Part shown: positions 1-5,586 of the stretch, one piece after another
How positions within the stretch are numbered: position 1 is the stretch's first letter
Layout of the letters: the number at the start of each line of letters is the position of its first letter
NCBI GenBank assembly: GCA_964630015.1
Contig: CAZVTJ010000019.1
Location: forward strand, 1-14,738
Direction of reading: 5' to 3'
DNA: 14,738 bases
Source: CAZERT01 sp964630015
GTDB taxonomy: Bacteria > Patescibacteriota > Microgenomatia > UBA10105 > UBA927
The notes under the pieces: model-generated
What the model was told of the DNA's origin: nothing
Databases searched by the model: none
Seen by the model: the letters and a program-made list of their open reading frames with translations, nothing else
Translations under genes and position numbers: made by a program

Positions 1-54
1 CCAGTTTATACCTTTTGGCCCCATACGTTTATTATACCTTTATATCCCCGAAAT

Positions 55-83
55 TTGACTTTTCTACGACTGTATAATACAAT
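55..83 (+). promoter_or_regulatory. Sigma70-type promoter for the small gene at 90
   Basis: TTGACT at 55-60 and TACAAT at 78-83 are separated by 17 bases. An overlapping TATAAT at 73-78 is an alternative -10 box. The ATG at 90 lies 6 bases after TACAAT, so the transcript would start at or next to the start codon and be leaderless. No Shine-Dalgarno sequence is visible. Confidence 0.6.
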
Positions 84-89
84 CAAAAT

Positions 90-350
90 ATGACATTCAT
101 AGAAACTGTAAGGATAATTGGTTGCTCCAAAAAGTGGGGAGCCTGGACATTAGTAGATTTGAATGAACCGGAAACAATAGGTCAACACCTAAATCACCCA
201 GAACAGTATTGCGACGAAAATCCACTTGAAAGAACTGTTACATTAGAGGTAAAACCTACCGGAAAAGTAATTGATGACGAAGGTGAAAACCCAAAACACG
301 CCGAGGTGTTGATATACTGCCGCGCTACTGATTGTCCACTTCATAAATAA
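90..350 (+). CDS. Small hypothetical protein, 86 aa, unknown function
   Basis: I do not recognise this family. The 86-residue product has no signal peptide or membrane segment and is acidic in its middle part. It has four cysteines at about residues 12, 41, 77 and 82; the last two lie in a CRATDC stretch close to the C-terminal His, so a metal site or disulfide is possible but unproven. The ATG at 90 is chosen because a promoter -10 box ends 6 bases before it. The coding sequence is more AT-rich than the genes from 706 onward, which may reflect a different origin. It appears monocistronic: the next gene is more than 350 bases away and a terminator lies between. It could be a genuine small accessory protein; a spurious frame is less likely given the well-placed promoter. 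Confidence 0.55.
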   Translation: MTFIETVRIIGCSKKWGAWTLVDLNEPETIGQHLNHPEQYCDENPLERTVTLEVKPTGKVIDDEGENPKHAEVLIYCRATDCPLHK

Positions 351-397
351 ACTTCAAACATAAATTGATTCTAATCTCTCTAAGGTAATTTATTGAC

Positions 398-541
398 TAT
401 AATTTAAGGCTAATACTTTTTCAGGCGGAACAAAACTAACTAGTGCTTCTTCTATTCGATTAAGGCTATTGAGGAAGGTGTTCCATTTTGAGATAATTAA
501 GTTCACTTAAAAAATACTTAGCAAATGCTGAGTATTTTTTT
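398..541 (+). ncRNA. Candidate small transcript ending at the 509-541 terminator
   Basis: TATAAT at 398-403 could start a transcript near 410 that ends at the terminator at 509-541, giving an RNA of about 130 bases with no convincing reading frame. A clear -35 box is missing: TTGATT at 365-370 is too far upstream. The terminator may simply serve the gene at 90, so this is a weak call. Confidence 0.18.
509..541 (+). terminator. Rho-independent terminator
   Basis: An A-rich arm at 509-523 pairs with 526-540 (TGCTGAG followed by TATTTTTT) over about 14-15 pairs with one G-U wobble and a tiny AA-centred loop. The 3' arm ends in a T run. The A-run/T-run symmetry means it could act on both strands. 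It would end transcripts from the gene at 90 or from a small RNA starting near 410. Confidence 0.7.
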
Positions 542-547
542 ATGTAA

Positions 548-650
548 GGCGGGATGAGAACCGACGGTTTGCAATCCAGGAGTTAGCGAGATGATTCTTA
601 TCATTAATAACTATAAATGGTGAGCGAAGTCGAACCATCCCGGCGCGCTC
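548..650. repeat. Structured intergenic element, palindromic-repeat-like
   Basis: An outer stem CGGGATG (550-556) with CATCCCG (636-642) encloses about 79 bases. Inside are a palindrome AACCG-A-CGGTT (559-569) and a hairpin ATGGT (617-621) with ACCAT (634-638) around the core TGAGCGAAGTCGAA. From memory, this core resembles short interspersed palindromic repeats seen in many environmental bacterial genomes. The length is near that of a tRNA with a long variable arm, but the T arm and anticodon arm do not form. Function is unknown. Confidence 0.4.
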
Positions 651-689
651 ACATACAATTTCCATCTATCCAATTGGTATCATTCTTCA

Positions 690-695
690 TACAAT
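690..695 (+). promoter_or_regulatory. -10 box before the gene at 706
   Basis: TACAAT at 690-695 lies 10 bases before the ATG at 706, the same layout as at other genes in this window. No convincing -35 box or extended TG is present, so this is a weaker promoter call. Confidence 0.35.
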
Positions 696-705
696 AGACA
701 TTTGA

Positions 706-1788
706 ATGTCTACATCCCATTTACCGCTTCCAACCATTCTCCATAACACAGAACATCAAAACAACCAGCCACTATCTGCTACCGGAGGCCAGATTTCCAT
801 ACCGGTTCCGTCTGTGTACAGGGCAGTCATGGGCAAAACCCAAACCATTTCAGAAAAAGTCATAGATTCACAGTACTGTGTCATATCTTCTCCGGAGGCG
901 GAAATCGTAAGTGGTATAGGCGGAATAACAACAAAAAACAACAAAAAAACGTATATGCTTCCGCGGTATCATCTTGGGGTACCGGCACAACTGGATATGG
1001 AAGTTGCCATGTGGCAGCTTGCAAATTCAAACCATCTCCGCTCCGTCATTTCAAAATCGACGGAAGATACTGCCGGCATCATCTATTTTGCCAGGGAGGG
1101 CAGTATTACGGCGTGGCTGAAAACACTTTTTTGGAAAACCAACCGGAATATACCAACCACGCTTGCATCAATCCGCCATATTCCGGCCAAAAACCAATAT
1201 CAACGGGAGGCAAAACTGGCAACGGACATCAATCTGGAAGGATTTCCGAAAAATCCAAAATACCTATATCTGTGCGATCCGGTAGCCTCCGGAATCCAGC
1301 ATGCAACGGTCATAGAAACGCTTGTATCCATGGGAATTCATCCGGAAACAATCATAATTATTGCCCCCATGGCTAGCTTTTTCGGGTTATCCGTCATTTC
1401 ATCCGTCTGTACGTTTTTTAACATCCGGTGCATATCCGGCAGTTGTGGGGCTCTACTTGATTCCATCGCCCCACTTCACTATTTTTCCCCATATCCCACA
1501 AATAAAACCATGGCAGCCGACGAAACGAACTGGTCACTTTTCGAACAGTACTTTGGGAAAATCGGCCATACGTTCTGTATCCGGGGTAATTGGACGGCAA
1601 GTTTCTGGGGCGGGAACGACTATCCGCTGGCATATTCCGAAAATGAATTAACCGGAATCTGTCTGACCAATAACAACGTGTTTTCCGTCATGAAAACAAT
1701 GGGTGAGCATATTGTTCACAGTCCCGAACTTTCCGAAAAATTAATCCCATTTTCCACAAAACTATCCCTCCTTTCCAAAATTCCTTGA
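706..1788 (+). CDS. Hypothetical protein, 360 aa, possible phosphoribosyltransferase-like core
   Basis: The function is not recognised with confidence. The protein is soluble, with no signal peptide. Residues about 185-252 contain a hydrophobic strand ending in YLCDPVASG, a helix, then IIIIAPMAS and a further strand near RCISG. This pattern resembles the PRPP-loop region of uracil phosphoribosyltransferases (DPMLATGG, then L..G, then a strand with a small-residue turn). An earlier IIYFAREG (about 125-132) sits where that family has its ILRAG strand. The canonical TGG is replaced by SGI, so PRPP binding is uncertain. The last 90 residues have no counterpart that I know. ATG 706 follows a -10 box by 10 bases and has no Shine-Dalgarno sequence. 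Its stop codon overlaps a TTGACG that could be the -35 box of the next gene, 32 bases away. What is solid is a full-length intact gene; the fold call is an inference. Confidence 0.75.
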   Translation: MSTSHLPLPTILHNTEHQNNQPLSATGGQISIPVPSVYRAVMGKTQTISEKVIDSQYCVISSPEAEIVSGIGGITTKNNKKTYMLPRYHLGVPAQLDMEVAMWQLANSNHLRSVISKSTEDTAGIIYFAREGSITAWLKTLFWKTNRNIPTTLASIRHIPAKNQYQREAKLATDINLEGFPKNPKYLYLCDPVASGIQHATVIETLVSMGIHPETIIIIAPMASFFGLSVISSVCTFFNIRCISGSCGALLDSIAPLHYFSPYPTNKTMAADETNWSLFEQYFGKIGHTFCIRGNWTASFWGGNDYPLAYSENELTGICLTNNNVFSVMKTMGEHIVHSPELSEKLIPFSTKLSLLSKIP

Positions 1789-1820
1789 CGTACCGACGCT
1801 TCTTGTGTCAGGATAGATAT

Positions 1821-2426
1821 ATGAAGGCTTTTGTGCTTCGTTCAGTTTTGTGGTTCCAACTTACCGGATCATTGTTGATGCTTTCCTATATGCTCCTTCT
1901 TTCAGCATACCCGAAACCGGTACAGAGCATGGGATTGTCACAGAATTTCTCCGACAGTTCGGCCATAATCGGGGAAAGCGGTGACGATTCCTCCACGCTG
2001 TCTTATTCCATCGATCCGGCAGATGCACGCATCGAGCTTGTGAGGCAATTTATGGCAAAATACCAGCCGGAATCACCGCTTCTGCCTTTTGCGGAAAACA
2101 TCGTTACGGAATCTGACGCACACGGCATCGACTACCGGCTCATTCCGGCAATTGCTATGTGCGAGTCAAATCTTGGTGTGCGGATTCCCTCAAAAGACTC
2201 CTATAACGCCTGGGGGATTGCCGTCTATACCGGAACGCAAAGCGGCAGGAAATTTTCCGGCTGGCCCGATGCAATCGTTTGGGTAGCCGGATATCTACAA
2301 TCTTACGCTCAAAAAGGCCTGACGAAGCTTACCGATATCGGTGCGATCTGGGCGCCGCCATCAGTCAATACCGGTCATTCGTGGGCAAAATGTGTTTCCT
2401 TATATCAAGACCAAATAGCATTATAA
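1821..2426 (+). CDS. Secreted or membrane-anchored lysozyme/transglycosylase-like protein, 201 aa
   Basis: Residues about 6-30 form one long hydrophobic segment after a Lys/Arg start, either an uncleaved anchor or a signal peptide. A low-complexity Ser-rich linker follows (about 40-65). The C-terminal domain (about 85-200) carries a lysozyme-fold pattern: YRLIPAIAMCESNLG with likely catalytic Glu115, then YNAWGI and a SGWPDAI helix, as in SLT/glucosaminidase-type wall hydrolases. It should cleave peptidoglycan outside the membrane. It is a paralogue of the gene at 2589, which repeats the same motif order. The ATG at 1821 is preferred because the longer TTG start at 1785 overlaps the previous stop codon and puts 12 charged residues before the signal. 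TTGACG at 1785-1790 could be a -35 box, but only a poor -10 (CAGGAT, 1809-1814) fits. The family assignment is from motifs only. Confidence 0.75.
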   Translation: MKAFVLRSVLWFQLTGSLLMLSYMLLLSAYPKPVQSMGLSQNFSDSSAIIGESGDDSSTLSYSIDPADARIELVRQFMAKYQPESPLLPFAENIVTESDAHGIDYRLIPAIAMCESNLGVRIPSKDSYNAWGIAVYTGTQSGRKFSGWPDAIVWVAGYLQSYAQKGLTKLTDIGAIWAPPSVNTGHSWAKCVSLYQDQIAL

Positions 2427-2491
2427 GTTTAAAAACAGATAATAAAATACTGCCATATCAATACTTCTGAAAACCGGCAATACCCCATAAC

Positions 2492-2520
2492 TTGACAGAT
2501 AGATTATTATAGGGTATAAT
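2492..2520 (+). promoter_or_regulatory. Perfect-consensus sigma70 promoter
   Basis: TTGACA at 2492-2497 and TATAAT at 2515-2520 are separated by exactly 17 bases, full consensus at both boxes. The predicted start is near 2527, giving a leader of about 60 bases before the ATG at 2589. It is the strongest promoter in the window. Confidence 0.88.
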
Positions 2521-2530
2521 CTTCCAAGAT

Positions 2531-2573
2531 CCTAAAGTAGACGTCGTTTCCGACATCCGCTTTAGGGTTTTTT
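2531..2573 (+). terminator. Terminator hairpin in the leader of the gene at 2589 (attenuator candidate)
   Basis: CCTAAAG (2531-2537) pairs with CTTTAGG (2560-2566). The stem continues inward through a U-G pair, two pairs and an inner GTCG/CGAC stem (2543-2546 with 2551-2554) closed by a TTTC loop, with two single mismatches. Six T residues follow (2568-2573). It lies only a few bases after the predicted transcription start, so most transcripts from the strong promoter should stop here unless the hairpin is prevented from forming. Confidence 0.7.
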
Positions 2574-2588
2574 AATGGGGAAAACCCT
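2564..2588 (+). promoter_or_regulatory. Competing hairpin overlapping terminator and start region
   Basis: AGGGTTTT (2564-2571) is perfectly complementary to AAAACCCT (2581-2588), with a 9-base loop. The 5' arm reuses bases 2564-2566 of the terminator stem plus part of its T run, so the two structures are mutually exclusive in the RNA. The 3' arm ends directly before the ATG at 2589. The weak GGGG Shine-Dalgarno-like run (2577-2580) lies in the loop. A 5-codon frame (ATG 2575, TGA 2590-2592) overlaps the gene start as ATGA. Regulation is inferred. Confidence 0.45.
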
Positions 2589-3158
2589 ATGAAAAAATAC
2601 CTGATCTATTCAATACTCTCTCTTGTTATGGCGGGACTTCTTAGTCGCCCAGTCTTTGCCGTTTTGCCGCAGGAAGCAGGAAGCACGGCATCAATCCTTG
2701 TGGGAAATGAGGCTAAAACCCTGCAGGACACACGCGTAAAGACGCTCCAGTCATATCTTGCCGCCCATAACTCTCCGCTTACCGACTATGCTGCATTTTT
2801 CGTATCGGAGGCGGACCGGTTATCCCTGGATTGGCGGCTTGTTGCAGCCATCGCGGGAACCGAATCGACGTTTGGAAAATTTGTACCCAACAATTCATAT
2901 AACGCCTGGGGATGGGGTATTTTTACGGGCAAATCGGACGGTATTCATTTTTCCTCTTGGGCAGATGGCATCCGAACAGTCAGTGAAGGACTCAAATTCC
3001 GCTACGTCGACAAAGGCGCAAAAACCGTAGAACAGATGGGGACAATCTATGCAGCCTCGCCGGTCTGGGCTTCCCACGTCCTGTATTTTATGGAAAAAAT
3101 TGACCGGTTTACCGCTTCGGGGGTAGAGTCCGTTGACGATCTGGAAATTACCCTGTAA
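2589..3158 (+). CDS. Secreted lysozyme/transglycosylase-like protein, 189 aa
   Basis: A classic signal peptide (MKKYL, hydrophobic to about 19, likely cleavage after PVFA at residue 24) leads into a short linker and a lysozyme-fold domain (about 60-175). The motif WRLVAAIAGTESTFG places the likely catalytic Glu at 92. It is followed by YNAWGWG (104-110), a SSWADGI helix and an aromatic C-terminal helix. The product should act on peptidoglycan outside the membrane. It matches the protein encoded at 1821 in motif order (Glu motif, YNAWG, SxWxDAI/GI) but has a cleavable signal rather than a long anchor, so the two look like diverged tandem duplicates. It has its own strong promoter and a terminator in its leader, unlike its neighbour. 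ATG 2589 is the only start that yields the complete signal peptide. Exact enzyme class (lytic transglycosylase, lysozyme or glucosaminidase) cannot be fixed from motifs. Confidence 0.8.
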   Translation: MKKYLIYSILSLVMAGLLSRPVFAVLPQEAGSTASILVGNEAKTLQDTRVKTLQSYLAAHNSPLTDYAAFFVSEADRLSLDWRLVAAIAGTESTFGKFVPNNSYNAWGWGIFTGKSDGIHFSSWADGIRTVSEGLKFRYVDKGAKTVEQMGTIYAASPVWASHVLYFMEKIDRFTASGVESVDDLEITL

Positions 3159-3165
3159 TCTTGGG

Positions 3166-3174
3166 TGATATACT
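3166..3174 (+). promoter_or_regulatory. Extended -10 promoter of tRNA-Leu
   Basis: TG at 3166-3167, one base, then TATACT at 3169-3174 forms an extended -10 element with no recognisable -35 box. The start would be near 3181, about 14 bases before the tRNA. The same TGnTATACT element precedes tRNA-Val. Confidence 0.6.
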
Positions 3175-3194
3175 GGGTGTCAGAGGGTAGAATT

Positions 3195-3276
3195 GCCGCA
3201 GTGGTGAAATTGGTAGACACGCAGCGTTTAGGGCGCTGTGGGGCAACCCATGTGAGTTCAAGTCTCGCCTGCGGCA
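3195..3276 (+). tRNA. tRNA-Leu (anticodon TAG)
   Basis: The cloverleaf is complete: acceptor GCCGCAG (3195-3201) with CTGCGGC (3269-3275) and discriminator A3276. The anticodon arm CAGCG/CGCTG (3222-3226 with 3234-3238) encloses anticodon TAG at 3229-3231. The long class II variable arm TGGG-GCAA-CCCA starts at 3239. The T arm GTGAG-TTCAAGT-CTCGC occupies 3252-3268. The long variable arm and A73 fit leucine; the tRNA reads CUN codons. The 3' CCA is not encoded, so a CCA-adding enzyme is required. Confidence 0.97.
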
Positions 3277-3323
3277 CAAACCCCATCCTCGTAGTAAAAA
3301 TCCTTTCAATACGCTTCTGACTA

Positions 3324-3332
3324 TGGTACACT
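3324..3332 (+). promoter_or_regulatory. Extended -10 promoter of the trigger factor gene
   Basis: TG at 3324-3325, one base, then TACACT at 3327-3332. The ATG at 3341 is 8 bases downstream, so the mRNA would be essentially leaderless. This also argues against the in-frame ATG at 3323, which lies inside the promoter. Confidence 0.5.
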
Positions 3333-3340
3333 TCAACCCT

Positions 3341-4192
3341 ATGGCTACAATCACACACAACAAAGATACCAGTATTACGCTTTCCATAACGATCCCGTGG
3401 AATGCAGTGAAAGCCGCATACGAGGAAGTCGTGGCGGACACGGTCGCAAATGCAGAAATAGACGGATTCCGTAAGGGCAAAGCCCCCCGGGCGGTTGTGG
3501 AAAAAACGCTTGATCCTTCCCGGGTGTATGAGGAAGCAATCAAACGGCTTATTCCGAAAGAGTACGACGCGGCAGTAAAGGAACACGATATCCACCCGAT
3601 TATTATGCCCTCAATCAAGTTAAAAGAGGCAAAAGAGAACGAAGATTGGGTTGTGGAAGCAACGGTATGCGAAAAACCAAACGTTACGCTCAAAGACTAC
3701 AAAACGCCCATAAAAAATCTCAAGGCAGACAAAACAAAAAAAATCTGGGTTCCGGGAGAAGATCCGAAAAAGAAAGACGAAAAACCGCAGGGTCCGTCCT
3801 TGTCCGAATTGTTAACGGTGTTGACGCAAAATATCGACATAACAATCCCCGATATTCTGGTTGAAGAAGAGGTCAACCGTATGCTGAGTGATCTTATCGA
3901 CCAAACCAAAAAAATCGGCCTTACCATCGACCAATATCTGGCAAGCACGAAAAAAACGGCAGAATCGATCAAACAGGAATATACACTTCAGGCAAAAACA
4001 AACCTTTCCATCGAATTTGCCCTGGAAACGATAGCGGATACAGAGTCGCTCCATGTTGAGGATAGCGATATTCAGGCAGTCCTGGATAAAACACAGGATC
4101 CCAAGGAACGGGAGGCACTTGGCAAGCAAAAATACTACATTGCCTCCGTGCTCCGCAGACAAAAAACACTGGACTTTCTTTCTGCGCTATAA
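3341..4192 (+). CDS. tig: Trigger factor, short form without PPIase domain
   Basis: This is the ribosome-bound chaperone that meets nascent chains at the tunnel exit. Residues about 1-120 form the ribosome-binding domain with the signature GFRKGKAP at 42-49. Instead of the FKBP-type PPIase domain (normally about residues 150-245) there is a short Lys/Asp-rich linker (about 128-152). The helical C-terminal substrate-binding domain follows directly (about 153-283), including the segment around DITIPDILVEEEVNRML. At 283 aa it is far shorter than the usual roughly 430 aa. Short forms are known, and loss of the PPIase domain fits a reduced genome. The start at 3341 gives the normal family N-terminus and fits an extended -10 box 8 bases upstream; the ATG at 3323 would add six unconserved residues. 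It lies between two tRNA genes and appears monocistronic. Confidence 0.9.
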   Translation: MATITHNKDTSITLSITIPWNAVKAAYEEVVADTVANAEIDGFRKGKAPRAVVEKTLDPSRVYEEAIKRLIPKEYDAAVKEHDIHPIIMPSIKLKEAKENEDWVVEATVCEKPNVTLKDYKTPIKNLKADKTKKIWVPGEDPKKKDEKPQGPSLSELLTVLTQNIDITIPDILVEEEVNRMLSDLIDQTKKIGLTIDQYLASTKKTAESIKQEYTLQAKTNLSIEFALETIADTESLHVEDSDIQAVLDKTQDPKEREALGKQKYYIASVLRRQKTLDFLSAL

Positions 4193-4221
4193 TACAAACT
4201 GAAACAGTCTGCCCACTGTCC

Positions 4222-4250
4222 TTGATTACTATATTGTCCTATAGTATAAT
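4222..4250 (+). promoter_or_regulatory. Promoter of the DUF5660 gene with a spacer palindrome
   Basis: TTGATT (4222-4227) and TATAAT (4245-4250) are separated by 17 bases. The ATG at 4259 is 8 bases after the -10 box, so the transcript is probably leaderless. The spacer contains a perfect inverted repeat, ACTATA (4228-4233) and TATAGT (4240-4245) with a 6-base centre, which could be an operator. Confidence 0.7.
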
Positions 4251-4258
4251 ATCGTTCT

Positions 4259-4870
4259 ATGGCTTTTCAGCAGGGCAATCAGAAACAGAAATCGCAACGC
4301 GTTGTCGCCAATAATGTCCTTGAATCACTCCTGGACTTAACAGGCGATGTTTCCCATGCCATGGTCAATGATCTGGCAAAACAGGTTCCGGCAACGGCAC
4401 TGGATGCGCTTCTTGGCAAGCCCGTTGCCGGCAATCTTTCCCCCAATGAAAGCATCCAATTTCCCCGTCAGCATGAACGAAAAACAGCCGAGGAAAAACC
4501 ACAGATGAAAAAACCGGAAAACCACCTTCCGATCATGCGCTCCGATGAAGCCTATGTCCGCCAGCAGCTGGATGCTATACGTGCTGAACTCAAAGCACTT
4601 GCCCAATCCGTCCAGTCACTCAACGCGGAAGTAAAAAATGCAGTGTTATCGGCAGATCCTACCAATCCGGGAGTCTATCATGTCAACTTCTACGAACAGC
4701 TTATCAGCTTTATCAAAGCCATCCGCATGCAGGTGGAAGACAGCAGAACGTGGCTTGCCGTTTCCAATCAGCGCAAATCCAAAAAAATGGGCTATTGGGG
4801 TATGTACAAAAAACACGGAACCACCTTCGGACTCTCCACGGAACGAACCCTGGCAACCCAAGCCGGGTGA
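4259..4870 (+). CDS. DUF5660-like hypothetical protein, 203 aa
   Basis: The function is unknown. The general pattern matches, from memory, the DUF5660 family found in Microgenomates bacteria: a polar, Gln/Lys-rich N-terminus; an early short helix (LESLLDL); a variable charged middle (about 65-95); a likely coiled coil (about 97-130); and a conserved C-terminal block (about 134-203). That block contains NPGVYHVNFYEQL, a helix with VEDSRTWLA, and YWGMYKKHGTTFGLS near the end. There is no signal peptide or membrane segment, so the protein is cytoplasmic. ATG 4259 is the only sensible start and lies 8 bases after TATAAT with no Shine-Dalgarno sequence. The gene is single, followed by the tRNA-Val promoter about 20 bases after the stop codon. 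The family call comes from recognition of the C-terminal block and was not checked by search; the coding call is firm. Confidence 0.8.
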   Translation: MAFQQGNQKQKSQRVVANNVLESLLDLTGDVSHAMVNDLAKQVPATALDALLGKPVAGNLSPNESIQFPRQHERKTAEEKPQMKKPENHLPIMRSDEAYVRQQLDAIRAELKALAQSVQSLNAEVKNAVLSADPTNPGVYHVNFYEQLISFIKAIRMQVEDSRTWLAVSNQRKSKKMGYWGMYKKHGTTFGLSTERTLATQAG

Positions 4871-4890
4871 TGCAGAACGCCTTCATAGTT

Positions 4891-4899
4891 TGCTATACT
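4891..4899 (+). promoter_or_regulatory. Extended -10 promoter of tRNA-Val
   Basis: TG at 4891-4892, one base, then TATACT at 4894-4899. No -35 box is clear. The expected start near 4906 is about 18 bases before the tRNA. It matches the element before tRNA-Leu. Confidence 0.6.
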
Positions 4900-4923
4900 A
4901 ACCCCGTAGCAAAATAGTGTAAC

Positions 4924-4995
4924 GGACACGTAGCTCAGCGGTAGAGCGCTGCATTCACATTGCAGATGTCGGGGGTTCAAGTCCCTCCGTGTCCA
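4924..4995 (+). tRNA. tRNA-Val (anticodon CAC)
   Basis: The cloverleaf is complete: acceptor GGACACG (4924-4930) with CGTGTCC (4988-4994) and discriminator A4995. The anticodon arm CTGCA/TGCAG (4949-4953 with 4961-4965) encloses anticodon CAC at 4956-4958. The T arm GGGGG-TTCAAGT-CCCTC occupies 4971-4987 and the variable loop is short. It reads GUG codons. CCA is not encoded. No terminator separates it from the methyltransferase gene 22 bases downstream. Confidence 0.97.
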
Positions 4996-5017
4996 CAGCT
5001 AAACATACGCATCACCT

Positions 5018-5542
5018 ATGGAACTTATATTCCTTGTCTTCCAAATCCTGTTTGCCGTCTTTTTCCTCTATCTGTGTGTGGCGTTTGTAACCGGCGCACC
5101 GTTTGTTCCTTCAACGCAAAAAACTTCAGAGTGTATGATTGCCCTTTCCGGATGTAAGGCAGGGGAGAACATCATCGACCTTGGATCCGGTGACGGGCGC
5201 CTTGTCCGGCTGGCGGCTGCCAAAGGAGCCCATGCACTCGGGGTGGAAATCAATCCGTTTCTTGTCTGGTATTCCCGGATTGTTTCATTATTCATCCGGC
5301 ACCAGGGAACCGCACGGTTTATCCGTAGTAACTTTTGGAGCACGGACCTTCGAAATGCCGATATCGTTTGCGTGTACCTTCTACCATGGAAAATGGAACG
5401 GCTGGAGCAAAAACTTATCGCGGAATGCAAACCCGGAACCCGGATAGTTTCCAACAGCTTCGTGTTTCCCGCTCTTCCCTGTATCGCAAAAGATGAAGCG
5501 CTCCATGTTTTCGTTTTCCGTATCCCCAAACAACCCGTTTGA
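5018..5542 (+). CDS. Membrane-anchored class I SAM-dependent methyltransferase, 174 aa
   Basis: Residues about 2-24 form one hydrophobic membrane segment. The next residues, GAPFVPS (26-32), precede a Rossmann-fold methyltransferase core. Motif I is IIDLGSGDG (52-60), the glycine-rich SAM loop. The acidic residue ending strand 2 is Glu77 in GVEINP. A later strand, DIVCVYLLPWKME (115-127), lies at the motif IV position. A membrane helix followed by a PxVPT-like motif and GSGDGR recalls the FAM173/ATPSC-KMT protein-lysine methyltransferase group and its bacterial relatives, so a protein substrate is plausible but not shown. At 174 aa it is a minimal catalytic domain. No clear promoter or Shine-Dalgarno sequence precedes ATG 5018; the gene may be read through from tRNA-Val. 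Its stop codon overlaps the -35 box of the thrS promoter. Confidence 0.85.
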   Translation: MELIFLVFQILFAVFFLYLCVAFVTGAPFVPSTQKTSECMIALSGCKAGENIIDLGSGDGRLVRLAAAKGAHALGVEINPFLVWYSRIVSLFIRHQGTARFIRSNFWSTDLRNADIVCVYLLPWKMERLEQKLIAECKPGTRIVSNSFVFPALPCIAKDEALHVFVFRIPKQPV

Positions 5543-5566
5543 CAAACGAAGACCGCGCTGTACAAT
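5539..5566 (+). promoter_or_regulatory. thrS promoter
   Basis: TTGACA (5539-5544) is full consensus and overlaps the TGA stop of the methyltransferase gene. TACAAT (5561-5566) follows after 16 bases. The expected start near 5573 gives a leader of about 150 bases before the thrS ATG at 5723, exceptional in this window, where other mRNAs look leaderless. Confidence 0.75.
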
Positions 5567-5586
5567 ACGAAGTGTAGTTTGTTTGC

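Larger units (their letters stand above)
351..705. other. 355-base intergenic region, AT-rich, with terminator and structured element
   Basis: No convincing gene is seen here. The stretch holds a perfect TATAAT at 398-403 without a good -35 box, a strong intrinsic terminator at 509-541, a structured repeat-like element at 548-650, and a TACAAT at 690-695 just before the next gene. The AT-rich composition up to about 540 matches the gene at 90 and contrasts with the sequence from about 640 on. Confidence 0.6.

Noticed and set aside
550..642. tRNA-like fold with a 7-pair acceptor-like stem and a length of 93 bases
   Set aside because: The segment before the 3' strand does not form a T arm, and no five-pair anticodon stem forms around TTTGCAA.
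1785..1820. TTG start extending the first lytic protein by 12 residues
   Set aside because: It overlaps the previous stop codon and places charged residues before the export signal; ATG 1821 is more sensible.
3323..3340. Upstream ATG for the trigger factor gene
   Set aside because: It falls inside the extended -10 box, and the family N-terminus begins at 3341.
3047..3595. Minus-strand open frame of 182 codons
   Set aside because: It runs antisense through the end of the lytic gene, tRNA-Leu and the start of the trigger factor gene; the overlapping plus-strand features are certain.
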